From: Gaertneriomyces semiglobifer | Taxonomy: Eukaryota > Chytridiomycota > Chytridiomycetes > Spizellomycetales > Spizellomycetaceae | Assembly: GCA_025558075.1 (NCBI GenBank) | Contig: JAHLKF010000019.1 | Location: forward strand, 62,001 to 126,000 | Direction: 5' to 3' | DNA length: 64,000 nucleotides | Shown: positions 45,001-56,384 of the stretch, piece by piece | Position numbering within the stretch: position 1 is the first letter of the stretch | Layout of the letters: each line of letters starts with the position of its first letter | Program-made: the position numbers and the translations under genes | Notes under the pieces: generated by a model | The model's database searches: none | What the model was told of the DNA's origin: nothing | The model's input: only the letters and a program-made list of their open reading frames with translations

Positions 45001-47390
45001 TGGATGAGAGGATGATGAAGTTGAGTGTGCAGAGACCACAAGAGGTATGTCCACAACCGAAAAAAACAAGAGCACCCTAATCAGACTTGGGTGGGAAAAA
45101 AGGCTGATTTGGGGATGGACGTGTATTTGTTTTTAGGAAGAACATCCCATCCCCCTCATCCGACAACTCTCCCGACAATCCTCTGCCCTCTCATCGTTCA
45201 ACCTCACACGTACACCATCCAGTACCCTCCTCCCCACCCATCCCCCACACCAACCGCTCCCCAAATTCCTCCATCGCACGCTCACCAACCGTCTCCTCCA
45301 CCGCACCCACACACCCCGTCCCAAAACCTTTGACGACTTTGTACAAGAAGTGAAATTCATCAAATTCCCAAACCAGACGTTCTTCCTATTCGACTGGCTC
45401 CGACCGCGACGTCGGTTATGTCCCGATCGACGACCGGGATCCGCCGTGTCGCATGTCGGGAGGGACGGGGAGTGTAGACTATTGGTTCAGGTCTCGAGAG
45501 CGTATAATATCCCGGTACGAAAAGACGTGCGCGGGAAGACTGTGAGTTTTGAACCTACCCTCATGTCTTCGTCCCCACCCTTGGGAGAGGGGGTTGATCC
45601 CTCTCACTATGTGCGTCCGTTTGTGGAAGTGACGTTCCAACAACAACGTGTTCGCACAAGCGCCAGTGAAGGCCCAGACCCCTACTGGAACGAGACACTC
45701 GCCCTCCACATCCCGTTGGCGTCAGAAACCGATTTGGATACGGATGTTATCCATTTTAATGTGTTTGATGAGGTGGTGGTGGATGTGCAGAAACCGGGAT
45801 TGAGTAATGAGGAGTATACGTACCAGCGTCGCGAACGGAACTGGATTGGAGCTGTGACTGTCCCGTTTGCGACGGTTCATGAGCAGAAACGTGTTGCGGG
45901 CGAGTTTTTGCTGAAACTCCCGTTGGCATCCTTGGGGTATGAGTATCCCGTACCCTCACCATCAAACACTCTTTCTGGTGATCGGACGACCTCGTCAGAG
46001 AGGGAAGACCGGAAATGCCCCAACACGATTCTCCACATGTTTATAGCTCTAGATCCCGCACTCCCACTTCCCGCCGAAATCCCCTTCCAAACCACCTCCA
46101 CCGAACCCGCCCCCCTCCTTCGTCACGCCACACACTTCCTCGCATCCCTCCCCCACCCCTACCACAACACAACCAACACCCACCCTCGAGAAATCACACT
46201 CACCACATCCACCCTTTCCGGCCAAACCACATTCACCACCCGCTTCATCCGCCCTCAAAAACCACCACCCACACTCCCACACACCCTCCCCTCTCTCCTC
46301 CGCTACGTCAGTTTAATCCCCTACCTCGCCTCACGCACACTCTACGCCGCGTCCAGCCACCGTATCTGGGCAACCACCGACCAGTTCCTCTCCATCGGCG
46401 CTGGCGATCTCGCCGAACACGCCGTGTTGTTGTGTAATTATTTGAAATATGCGGGTGTGAAGGCGTGGGTGGTGTTGGGACGGGATGTTCCGAGAGGACG
46501 CACCGCGTGGGTGCTTGTCTGTGATGAGGAGGGGTGGAAGGTGTGTAATCCGGTGGAAGGGGATGTGTTTGATGTGGGGGATCGGTGGTGTCCGCTTGTC
46601 GAGGTCGGATGTGTGTTTGATGAGACAAATGTAAAGTGTTCTTACATTGTTTGTTTATGTTGTTTTCCAACTCATGCGTTTTTTTTTTTTTTTTTAGGTT
46701 TGGGCGAATTTACAGCAGTATGCGGATCCGGCTCGTATCACTTTCGATTTCGATAACACTCGGCATTGGAAACCGTTTGTGAGTCGAGGCATGCGAGTTC
46801 CCGAGCTCACAAGTGTTCAGGTACGTAACAACGATCACCATCAAAAAAGGAGAAACCGAGCATTTAATGATTTTGTTTAGATTGAAGAACCGCTTTACCA
46901 TCCGATTGATAATGAACGACTCCAGGAATTGGAAGCGTATTTGGAAGAATCTGTGGTGGATGCGGTGGAAGATTGGCGTGGGACTCAAATGACACGATGG
47001 AATCGGTAAGTAACTCAACAATCCCTGGTCTCGCATTTACTTCACTCTTTCGTAACCACACACCCTCCTTTTTTTGTTTTTTTTTAAAGTCTCGTATCAC
47101 GTACATTCGCCGGCCTCCTCCCCACATTCGAATCCTCCCTCTGCACCCCCAACCCCACCGCCCCCATCCCCGACCTCTCCCGCATCCGCACCGTCTACAA
47201 ACTCAAAGGCAGCCCCTTATCCGTCCCCTACACCGACGCATCCGCAGTTATCAGTGCCGTCAACGCCACAAACGTCCATGCATCCGTTGACGAAGACGTT
47301 GAGTTTGCGTGTGCGGTGTGGTGTAGTGCGTATCCGGGGAACGTGATTGGGGTGTGGGTGTGGGTTGCCGCTTTGACTAGGGGCAGATGA
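41588..47390 (+). CDS. CC2D2A: CC2D2A, ciliary transition-zone protein
   Basis: CC2D2A is a core part of the MKS module at the base of cilia. Sixteen exons: 41588-41945, 42069-42166, 42265-42336, 42404-42510, 42572-42959, 43033-43206, 43263-43442, 43525-43986, 44164-44366, 44445-44556, 44648-44827, 44901-45044, 45137-46630, 46698-46820, 46881-47005 and 47090-47390; 1506 residues (human 1620). The N-terminus is basic and low complexity. A first C2-like region includes AKLFVNDREVV. A second C2 (~935-1060) has RLLVQVSRAYNIPVR and DPYWNETLALHIP. A transglutaminase-like domain follows (QFLSIGAGDLAEHAVLL), with the catalytic Cys position not conserved, as expected of this inactive family. The end, SVPYTDASAVISAV to PGNVIGVWVWVAAL, matches the C-terminus of animal CC2D2A. 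Confidence 0.9.
41979..42022. repeat. (CTTG)11 microsatellite in intron 1 of CC2D2A
   Basis: Eleven perfect CTTG units within the first intron (41946-42068). They are probably polymorphic and have no coding effect. Confidence 0.9.
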
Positions 47391-47706
47391 GAAACGCAAA
47401 ACGCACAACACGTAAACGTCACAGATTCCAATGTACATAGTTTTATTTAATTGGAGGTTATATCCCTTTAAAAAGAATGTTTCTACCCCCCCCCCCCCCC
47501 CCGTTTGGTTTGGTTTTCCTCAGCTCGACAGAAACGCGAAACGCCAGATCGACAGTTTTCCCACCAACCAGTAGATTGGCTTATCGTTTACACCACTTAA
47601 CGAAGACGCTGATCTCAAAAGTTGCAGTGTCCAAACGCGTTTGAACCTTGGCAGTAAAAGCAGAAGGGCGTGAGGGTTTTACTGCCCGAAACTACTACAA
47701 CGCACC
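47391..47706. other. Intergenic region with poly-C run
   Basis: About 316 bp between CC2D2A and MICU1. It contains a 17-C run at 47486-47502. It probably holds the 3' UTR of CC2D2A and the MICU1 promoter. Confidence 0.5.
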
Positions 47707-49804
47707 ATGTTCATCCACCGCTCACTTCCGAATACCATCAGACCCTATCTCCGAACCTTCCGCCATGGCATCCACACCGGCCCCCTCACCCCCCGCTTCA
47801 CACCTCGACACTCCACGAACCTCATTGTGTGCGGGCTGGGTCTTGCGGTAGGAACAGTATGGACGATGAACAGGATGTCCTCACCGGTGGTGTGTGATGA
47901 TGGAAAGACTGATTTGGTAAGGAAATATGAAATATCTAACATTTTAGGTTTTTTTGATTTTGATGAGTGGACTGATGATTTTTGATTGTTGATGTGTGTG
48001 TTTAGAAGGAGAGCAAGTTTAAGAAAGATCGAATGGGACATTATGAGAATCGCCTACGCAAGTTTTCGCATCCGTTAAAGGTGTTTAACTATTTTGCGTC
48101 TGTGGTGAGTATATTCCTCTCCCTTTTTTAGTTTGGAACTTTCGATTTTCGTTTTGACACCACTCGTTCTTCTTTTTTTCTTTTTGTTGTGGTGGAATGT
48201 TTTATTAGACGAAGCATGGCGAACGATACAGTACGTTGAAAACCCTCATTTGAGTTGTGCTTCATACGTAGAGGAATATCACGTTTCGCTTATACGATAC
48301 GCACCCTCCTCCGCACCTTTTGAAATACAGTGACCTCCCATGATTTCATTAGATCTCTCGTTCCTTATCGAGAATATCTCGACGATGTAAGTGGGCGTCG
48401 TCAGCTTACAACCCATCACATCTTTGTTCACAAATGGCTTTTGATACCCCCCACTCTCCACCCACCGCCACCCCACCCCGCCTCCGTGGCTTCTCGTTTT
48501 AAAGATCCCTGAAGAACGGAAACGTGTTCCATCGGCAGAGGCGTTCTTTGCATTAGCCGATACTAATGGAGGTATGAAAAAGCTGTCTTCGAGTGTTTCA
48601 ATGTGGAGAGGTGCTAAACTTACTTCTTTTTTGGGATGTATAGACGGTCTTATCAGCTTTTCGGAGTACATGATCTTTTTGGGTCTTTTGGGCAGTACGT
48701 TTTTCCATCCGGCTCACTTCCGTTCTTTGGGCATTCTCAATAAGGAGAGTTGATACTAATACTTTCCTTCGTTGTTTAGCACCAGAGTATCATTGGAAAA
48801 TCAGCTTCAAGCTGTTTGATTTCAATGGAGATGGGACAGTCTCCAAAGATGAGTTTGAAAAGATTATGGCGCATCATACAACCGGATATGGGTTTGGCGC
48901 CCGATTAGGGTAGGTAGTGTAGCGCTCATATACATTATCTGGGTTGGAGTCGCTTCTGACAGATGGGCTATCAAAGTTTGCTGACTATTTGGTCGTTTTT
49001 AAAGGACACGGGAGAGGTCGCAAGTGGATGTGGCACATTCTGGGATATACCAACTATTTTTCGGCGCAAAAGGAGAAAAGACATTGGTATATGATGAATT
49101 CATCGGTTAGTTTTTTCTACTATTCACAGTGACAACGATTTTGTTGTGTGGCTCATCGTATTTGTAAAAACAGATTTCATGCGTCGATTACATCTGGAAG
49201 TCTTGAAACTCGAGTTTTATCAGTACAATGTGGATCCGGTTACGAGTACCATCGGACTTTCGGATTTTGCTATCGCCACTATGACGTATGCGGCACCAAA
49301 GCAAATCAAACGGTTGCTCACTCGTGTACGGGAACTGCCAGAATACGAAGAACGTATTACGTTCCAACAATTCTTCGGTACGTACAACAACGCCTCCTGC
49401 AGATGGCATTCCCACCTTTTCTTGTTAGATTACTTCATCATTTAACACACTTTTGGTTTATAGAGTTTGACCAAATGATCCGCACACGGCTCCACGATCT
49501 AGGTCTTGCATACAAACTCTACAGCTCCATGTCGCGCGGTCTCGATCGAGAGGATTTTCGTCGCGTAGTGCGTGCCGTTACGAAAACCAATCTGACTGTG
49601 GGACAAACGGATGTCATTTTCCAGTTGTATGACGTGAATGGGGATGGGTATTTGAACGTGGATGAATTCTATAATACTGTGATGAAGGGACGGCATGCGC
49701 GCGGGTTGGATACTTCTAGGGATCTGGGACTGCTTGAGTATTTTAAGACTGTGGCGCGGTGTGTTAGAGAAACTTATGATGAAGACGTAGCCGTCACTCG
49801 ATGA
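47707..49804 (+). CDS. MICU1: Mitochondrial calcium uptake protein MICU1-like
   Basis: The EF-hand gatekeeper of the mitochondrial calcium uniporter, in the intermembrane space. Ten exons: 47707-47916, 48006-48104, 48209-48230, 48331-48386, 48505-48571, 48644-48694, 48780-48909, 49005-49105, 49174-49377 and 49464-49804; 426 residues. The N-terminus has a presequence rich in Arg/Thr and a hydrophobic helix (IVCGLGLAVGTVW). A polybasic stretch then ENRLRKFSHPLKVFNYF matches MICU1. Two canonical EF-hands are present, FDFNGDGTVSKDEF and YDVNGDGYLNVDEF, with all ligands. Exon 3 is 22 nt. Introns of 68-118 nt are longer than upstream of 34 kb. MICU1 implies that the uniporter itself is encoded elsewhere. 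Confidence 0.92.
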
Positions 49805-49956
49805 GTATCATACTTGATGATATGCCTAACTTTCTTCGGTATATTAAGTAGTAATCACCCGCAACCTCGTGGGAGCTTAAGACACTTGTTTTTTTTGTGA
49901 ATAACAATTCCTATTACATCTACTACATTGGAGATTCTTGGGGGAGGTGCATCAAC

Positions 49957-51021
49957 TTAATTAGACGCACAGATAGTCAGCTCTCGCATCTGCTGTAAGA
50001 CTCCTTCCACTTGACCTTCCAGACCTCTTCCTTCGTTCGGGAACGCCGTCCGAATGGCATTCAGATTCCGAAACGCGTTTTCGTTGAAAGCGAGTTGTGA
50101 GCGGACGATGGCTTCGACACACGGGTCGAGGTATGGGATGCGGAGTGCGACGAGCCTGGGGATTTCTGAGACGAGTTGGGTGTTGTAGTGTTCGTAAAGG
50201 TCGCGAGCAGCGTTAGCTTCTTGTTCGGCCTATACACACCCAAACAAAAAAAGAAAGAAAGAAAAGAAAGAGACACAACAGACATGAGCCTTACAGTTTC
50301 AACAACTCGGGCGGGTTGTAAATCCCTCCCACCACACAGGTTGTCAACAAACCCTAGGAAGCTTGGTAGGATCATCACTAGGCCGTTCAACGAGCTTACG
50401 AACCGCCGTACGGGTTCTATCATAATCCAGCAATTTCTTTGCGCGAATCTTTCGAGCATCGTTAAAGTCTGGAAACACGGCAACAAACTTGCCCAGAGGC
50501 TCCAGGACGGTCTTGCGGTAAGTGTTGTCGAGTTCACTCCGTGCTTCTTCATCCATACGTGTCACGGCAAGCTTGTATTGTGCGCCGGCGTAGCCCAATG
50601 TCGAGTTTTCTTCGTAGAAATTGGTGATGGTTTCTGCGATGCGGGTTTCGGAGAGTGTCATTCCGCGTACGGCGTCCAAGTAGCCTTTTGCTTCTCGGTG
50701 CAGGTTTTCAACCTTATTCTCCAACCTGTTTTTTGCAGTTGCGAAGAGGCGGGAAATCTTTGGTTAGATAATGAAGCGGTTTGGAAAGCTTTTGAAGGCG
50801 GGGTTTCGGTACTTTACACTTTTAATCGTTTCTCTTCTTCTTCGAATTCCCGATCGACGGTTTTGTCGATGGCGCCTGTGGACTGCATGACAGTCGTTGT
50901 GGCCCGTGAGACGGCCTTCTTTAAGCCGTGCCTGAGCGAGACGCAAACGACTGACAGTGAGTTGTCGAGTTCCATCTCTATCAGAAAGACGTTTGCAGGG
51001 TGGGTGATCTTACCAACTCAT
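49957..51021 (-). CDS. RVS161: BAR-domain protein Rvs161-like
   Basis: A membrane-curving N-BAR protein of endocytosis, usually paired with Rvs167. Four exons: 51014-51021, 50818-50931, 50353-50725 and 49957-50229; 255 residues, close to yeast Rvs161 (265). The first exon is only 8 nt (ATG AGT TG) and joins to give MSWHGLKKAVSRA, the family N-terminus. Further motifs: STGAIDKTVDREFEEEEK, RIAETITNFYEENS, ELDNTYRKTVLEPLGK and KKLLDYDRTR. There is no SH3 domain, as in Rvs161/Hob3. The 123-nt third intron carries a (TTTC)-type pyrimidine tract. Confidence 0.9.
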
Positions 51022-51760
51022 ATTGCTTTGGAGGTTTGGGAGCTGTTAAAGTTGTTTGGTAAAAGATGTGATGGGAGTAAGGACTTGAGCTATGATTGTT
51101 CGGTGGGGAGGGTTTTAGCTGTCATACGCGTATTGTTGCTGTCAATGACACACGGCGGCTTCGTAACTGACAGTTAAGACTGAATTTGCATGAACACTGA
51201 ACGGAACGTACAGGCTTGCAGATTTAGGATTGGGATTATGATGGATGGCTGGGAGGCGCTCTTGGTGATCATTCTTTTGGAGTAACGTTTTGGGCCCCTG
51301 ATCCTTGGGATGCGCAAACTCGTTAAAGCATTTCATCACCAGCGCTCCGTTCACAGAAGCTTCATTCACTGAATAAGAATCTTTGGCATCTCGGATAGAC
51401 GTTTCGTTATGGCTCGATAAATATCGTCCCATGTGAATTTGAAGAGGAGATCACCGTTCTCTAATGCTCGTTGGTCGCCAAGTCTCCTGCATCGGGGGAA
51501 TGATGACGTTTTGACATGCATTCATTCATAAAAAATGGGATCCTAGCAGCAAGCATCTTAACAAGTTGACTACTTATACTAGTACTGCCTAATGAATTTA
51601 AAGCTGCCTCTGAATCTCTGATCCACTCGCATTGAATCGAATAATAACCCATGCCGTCCAATTTCAACTAATAACGAAAGTTGCTGTGAAAAAATCTACT
51701 GAAAACAACACACGGTGTACACCCAACTAGAATCTTCGGAGTTGTATACGGGACTACCCG
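51022..51760. other. Divergent intergenic region with two small unexplained ORFs
   Basis: About 740 bp between Rvs161 and the DUF3818-like gene. Two minus-strand frames lie here: 51461-51652 (about 63 residues from an ATG) and 51142-51432 (96 residues). They are not repetitive, but I recognise neither and see no splice signal that clearly joins them. They may be remnants, leader ORFs of RVS161 or chance. Confidence 0.35.
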
Positions 51761-54140
51761 ATGTTCTCTTACTTGACCTCAACATGGACCGCCATCGCAG
51801 GAGCCGCTGCTGCCGACGACCAGGCCGCTTCGTCCAGCCATTCGGACCAAGATGACGACGAGACCAGTGATCAGGTCATCAGCGACCCTGGGGGACCAGA
51901 CTCGGAAGAAGACAGCGGTTCTGATCTAGATACCCATGCCACGGAAGATTCTTTAGAACAGTACATCGAGAATTTCGATCCGAACGAAGCGTTCGACTCT
52001 TCGTTTAGCTCATCCGAACCCCTGGATGAAGACGCCATCTTGCAGAAACGAGTAGCCGACGGGGCTGCTTTCCAGCAAATCTATCCTGCTGCCAAACAAG
52101 AGTTCACGGGAATGCCTGCAATGTATCTCTCACCGTCTCTGAACCAGCACCGAGAAGCGCTCAGGCACGATGGTTAGTAGCAATCACGAAATCGCATCCA
52201 TGTCCGTGCGAAGAATCCTAACGTGTTCGAGTCGATAGTCCTAAGAGCTCGGCTGACAGAGTTGGCGCTTGCCGTCGAGTTTGGCACCTCTTTCGGTCCA
52301 AATGGGCGGAATCTTACGGTCATGCCTCTGGATGCGATCAGGCACCACAGTCGAAACGCGCCTACCCTTCCGGACGATCTGCCAGCGGCCGGCGCCCTGC
52401 CACCTCTAACTGCTTCGCTATACATGCGACTGGTTCGGAGCATGCCCATCTTTGCAGGACGCGGGGAAGAGTACCTCTACGCCCTAGACGACTTTGTCGA
52501 GAATGATTTCCTTGACTTCAATGCCAAGTGGATGCGCGCTACAAAGTTTGATATCTTGGGCTTCATGGTCCACTATGTGACGTTGTTCAGTCATCTTTTA
52601 AATGAGGCGTGGTACGGATGCGATGGTGTACGACAGTCCATTCCTGATTTCGCTACCCCTGTCGAGGTCTTGCCAACAACATTTTACCCTGACCTGCTTG
52701 CCTACTATCGTTCTGCACTTCCTGGCGGCGGCACCTTTAGGCTGGGCCGCCACCACAGACGCTCAGGAGTCGTTGCGGATGATGCGACCACCTATTTACG
52801 TGAACAAAAGGCAAAGGATTTCACTAACGCATGGCGACAGTTTTCACGTGCGGCATGTGACATCCTACGCAGTACCGCCTATGATGAGAACAAGGATTTT
52901 GTTGGACGCTTTTGGGAAGTCGTGCGAACAGCGCCAAAGTTGCAGGACCTTCCACAGTTGTATCAGGACTTTTTTTGTGGGCTCGCTCGCGCGATAGCGT
53001 TTACGGTGGACAATGTTTTGGATGAAAATGAATGGAGACGCAAAGTGACTGCCATATGGAATCGGCTCCCAATCACCGTTTTATTAACATCACTGCGACT
53101 TATTAACCCGTAAGTCGCATTGCTATGTTATCTGTCTGACCATTGTGGCTGATATATTCGCGCGTAGCATTCCTTTTATGGACCGCATGGTCAAGCTTTT
53201 TTGCTGGAGACCGCCAGGAATGCTTTCGCTTCTGCAACGCATTGGTGCAACCATGTGCGCGTCAGAGCGCACAGCTAAGCATGTCCGAACGCTGTCAAAG
53301 GGAGTTTCGAGCAACGTCAGTTCAATCATTGAGGCGTCAGTGGACATGATGTTTTCCAGCAAAAAGATTCTGCTACCGATATCTTCGCAAGATTCTCCGG
53401 AACTAATCCGTGCCTTTTTGAAAAAGCCCTTGCGGGGCGCTCATGTCACGGATCAGGAAGTCGCATACGCAAAAGCATATATCAGAAAACGAGAGAAGGA
53501 GGAGTTTGTCGAGGCGCTTGGTAGCAAAAGCGTTATCGACATTGTGAAGCACGTCGCCGAAGTCGCTCCCCCACTTCTTGACGAGTACTGGAAATGTTTC
53601 GACTTTGCTGGCTTAATGTCCAAACTGGTGACTACCGTTGGACGCGTTTTGGAGGCCTTGAATGCATATGATGGAGTCCGTGATCCCGCAGAGGCGCTGG
53701 AAACGCATAATGAAGTAACAGAAGCTATATATGAGGCGTTGATTCCGTTTGTGGAGCACGCTTACCAGCTGCTGCATGCACTATCAAAAAGGAAACCAGC
53801 AGGCGACTTTGGATTCCACGCCATCGTAAAGCACCTGTTTGACGATCTCTTATCCCCTGAAGGTAGCCAAACCGCGATTCTCGAGCTTGGCACGCTTGTC
53901 AAGACCGTTATCGACAGTATACCTGCCGATGAGAGAGCTACTTTATGGGAAGAAGTCGACCGTATCGTTGCATATATGGAGGCGGGGGTAGACGCCCGAG
54001 AGTGGGAGCCCTGCGAGGTTCTGGAAGAGAAGGCATTGCCTGTTTTCTGGAAACGCCTTGTGGAGAGCTTTTGCGGTTTGGAGATCAGTGTACAAGTCGA
54101 AGAAGATTCCTCTGTTCAGGATCTTTCAGATGTAGATTGA
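51761..54140 (+). CDS. DUF3818-like (Ypr097w/PX-associated family) protein
   Basis: A 751-residue protein in three exons: 51761-52172, 52239-53109 and 53168-54140. Two in-frame TAG codons near 52174-52179 are removed by the first intron, whose branch-like CTAAC lies before acceptor GATAG|TC. The N-terminus is Asp/Ser-rich. The central junction reads LRLINP|IPFMDRMVKLF, then GMLSLLQRIGATM, which resembles the conserved core of fungal DUF3818 proteins that accompany PX domains (yeast Ypr097w, lipid binding). I see no clear PX motif here. The remainder is helical. A role in membrane or lipid contact is an inference from the family. Confidence 0.7.
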
Positions 54141-54441
54141 AGACCATTACTTGAGGATGGGCGAATTGCTGGTGGGCTGATACTTGTAGCTTGGTTTTGG
54201 ATTCTGGATCCATGTAATAACAACAATAGTATGATAATATTTAATGCCAACACCACACATGTCCAAACAACGATATCGATAACATGAATCACGTGCGTCG
54301 AATTGTTGGCCTCGGCTTGAAGCAAGTTGTTAGATCGCACCGGTAACAGACTCGACAGATACCGGCGAGATCGGCACCGGCAGCAGAGGAGAGGGCTTTC
54401 TGTATTGCTAGTAGGAACATTACTAAGTCAAGGGCGTAAAG
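54141..54441. other. Short intergenic region
   Basis: About 300 bp between the DUF3818-like stop and the PRP19 start. It contains the 3' end of the former and the promoter of the latter. Nothing else is seen. Confidence 0.5.
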
Positions 54442-56278
54442 ATGTTCTGTGCATGTGAGTACATTTGTCCGTGGACATTACAGGACCTGCATCGACACTA
54501 ACCTGAGGTCCCAGTATCTGGAGAGGCGCCAGAGGAGCCCGTGGTTTCTCAAAAATCTGGCCATCTATTTGAGAAGCGATTGATTCTTAAGTACATTCAG
54601 GAGCATCACCGGGATCCTGTAAACGGTGAAGAGCTGACTGAAAATGATCTGATCAACTTGAAATCAAGTGAGTGTCTATCACCACGAACCCCATGTGTAG
54701 GTATTCCTAGACTGGGCCATTGATGTAAAATGTCTTTCCTGCAGCGCATAAAATTGTAAAACCGAGACCGCCGGTCGCCAGTTCCGTACCAAATTTGCTA
54801 CTGTCCCTGCAAAATGAGTGGGATGCGGTGATGCTCGAGACCTACCAGCTCAAACATCAATACCATCAAGTGCGCCAGGAACTATCAAACGCACTGTACG
54901 AGAACGATGCGGCTAAGCGAGTTATTGCACGCTTGATCCGTGAAAAAGACGAGGCTCGCAAGGCATTGGCTGCCTTTAAAGCGAACTATGGCACCGCGCC
55001 TACCGCGTCTGCGGATAGCATGGACATTGACGAGGCACCCGCGCCGAACAGCGATGATGGTATTAAAGCCGTACACGCGAAATTGGATGCTAGAGCACGA
55101 GAGTTGACCGCCACGCGCAAGAAGCGCAAGCCGGCACCTACATGCGCAACAGCCGATCAGATTCGGGGATATGCGGAGATTGCCCACGTGGACGGTCTTC
55201 ATTCAGCTTCGGCTGCGACTTCCGGTATTGTTGCGGTGGACGCTCTTTCTGCCAACGTTGGTGGTGTGCATCGCGAGTGGGTAGCCACTGCTGGAAGAGA
55301 TGGACATGCCCTGGTTGTGGACTGGCAAAATGATGGAAAGATTCTTGTAGACTCCAAAGTGTCCAGCAAAAAGATCAACTCTATCTTGTGGCGCAGTTTT
55401 GGGGAAGATGCCGCACAGGCCTCGTTCCTGACTGCTGGTGTGGACAAGACCATCAAGTACCACGTCCTTGCATCAAGTGGCGACACATCCTTCACAGTCG
55501 ATACCAAGCACAGCTTTAAGCCACACACGGCGGAAATCACCGCTTTGGCTTTGCATGCCACCGGAGACTACGTCGTATCTGCAAGTTCCGATAAAACTTG
55601 GGGCTTGCATGATATCAACAACGGTTCAACGATCTTTTCAGTGAAACATGAATCTGTTACAAGTGGTGAGTGAGCATATCGAACCAGATGAATTTGAATT
55701 TGAACAACGTATTCATGAATTGGTTCCCCTAGGTTATACCGCTGCTTCTCTCCACCCGGACGGTCTTATTTTAGGAACAGGCGGTGCGGACAGTGTCGTG
55801 CGTCTCTGGGACGTCAAATCACGGGACAATGTTGGCGCATTCGAAGGTCACAAGGGAAAGATTAAGGGAATTGCATTCTCCGAGAACGGATATTACCTTG
55901 CCACCTGTGCTGACGGCGAGGCTGTTGTCAAGTTCTGGGACTTGAGAAAGTTGACCAACTTCCATACGATTAATATTGAGAACAACCTGGGCCACGGTGT
56001 GCAGGACATCGCCTTCGATTACAGTGGCCAATACCTCAGTGCTGCCTGCGGAAAAGAAGTGAGGTATGTCTTTGTCCCATACTTATCTGTGGTCCGTGAT
56101 CCATTTCCACTGACACCAATCCTTCATCAGAGTTTTCCATGTGAAGAAATGGGATGAGCTCTGTAACATCACTGCTCACACCGGTGAGGTATCATCAGTA
56201 AAGTTTGGCACAGACGCCAAATACCTTGTGAGCAGTGGCAAGGACAGGAAAATCGTCATAACCGGTGTGCCACAGTAG
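54442..56278 (+). CDS. PRP19: Pre-mRNA-processing factor 19 (U-box E3 of the NineTeen complex)
   Basis: Scaffold and ubiquitin ligase of the NTC that activates the spliceosome. Five exons: 54442-54454, 54515-54667, 54745-55665, 55733-56063 and 56131-56278; 521 residues. The 13-nt first exon gives MFCA, joining [15 protein letters not shown], the invariant Prp19 N-terminus. The U-box spans ~1-60, followed by the [15 protein letters not shown] helix that forms the tetrameric coiled coil. The C-terminal half is a seven-bladed WD40 propeller, for example [34 protein letters not shown] and [10 protein letters not shown]. All regions are intact. Confidence 0.94.
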
Positions 56279-56384
56279 GAGGACGCCTTATATTGCACCT
56301 ATGTATCTAAGTGACGTTTGGTGGTTTGAAAAAGAATAAAAATGCAGGGAGAAATGCTCTCCGTCACAGTATGGCTCTACCTCA

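Noticed and set aside
52174..52179. Tandem in-frame TAG stops in the DUF3818-like gene, suggesting a pseudogene
   Set aside because: A 66-nt intron (52173-52238) with a branch-like CTAAC removes them and keeps the frame.
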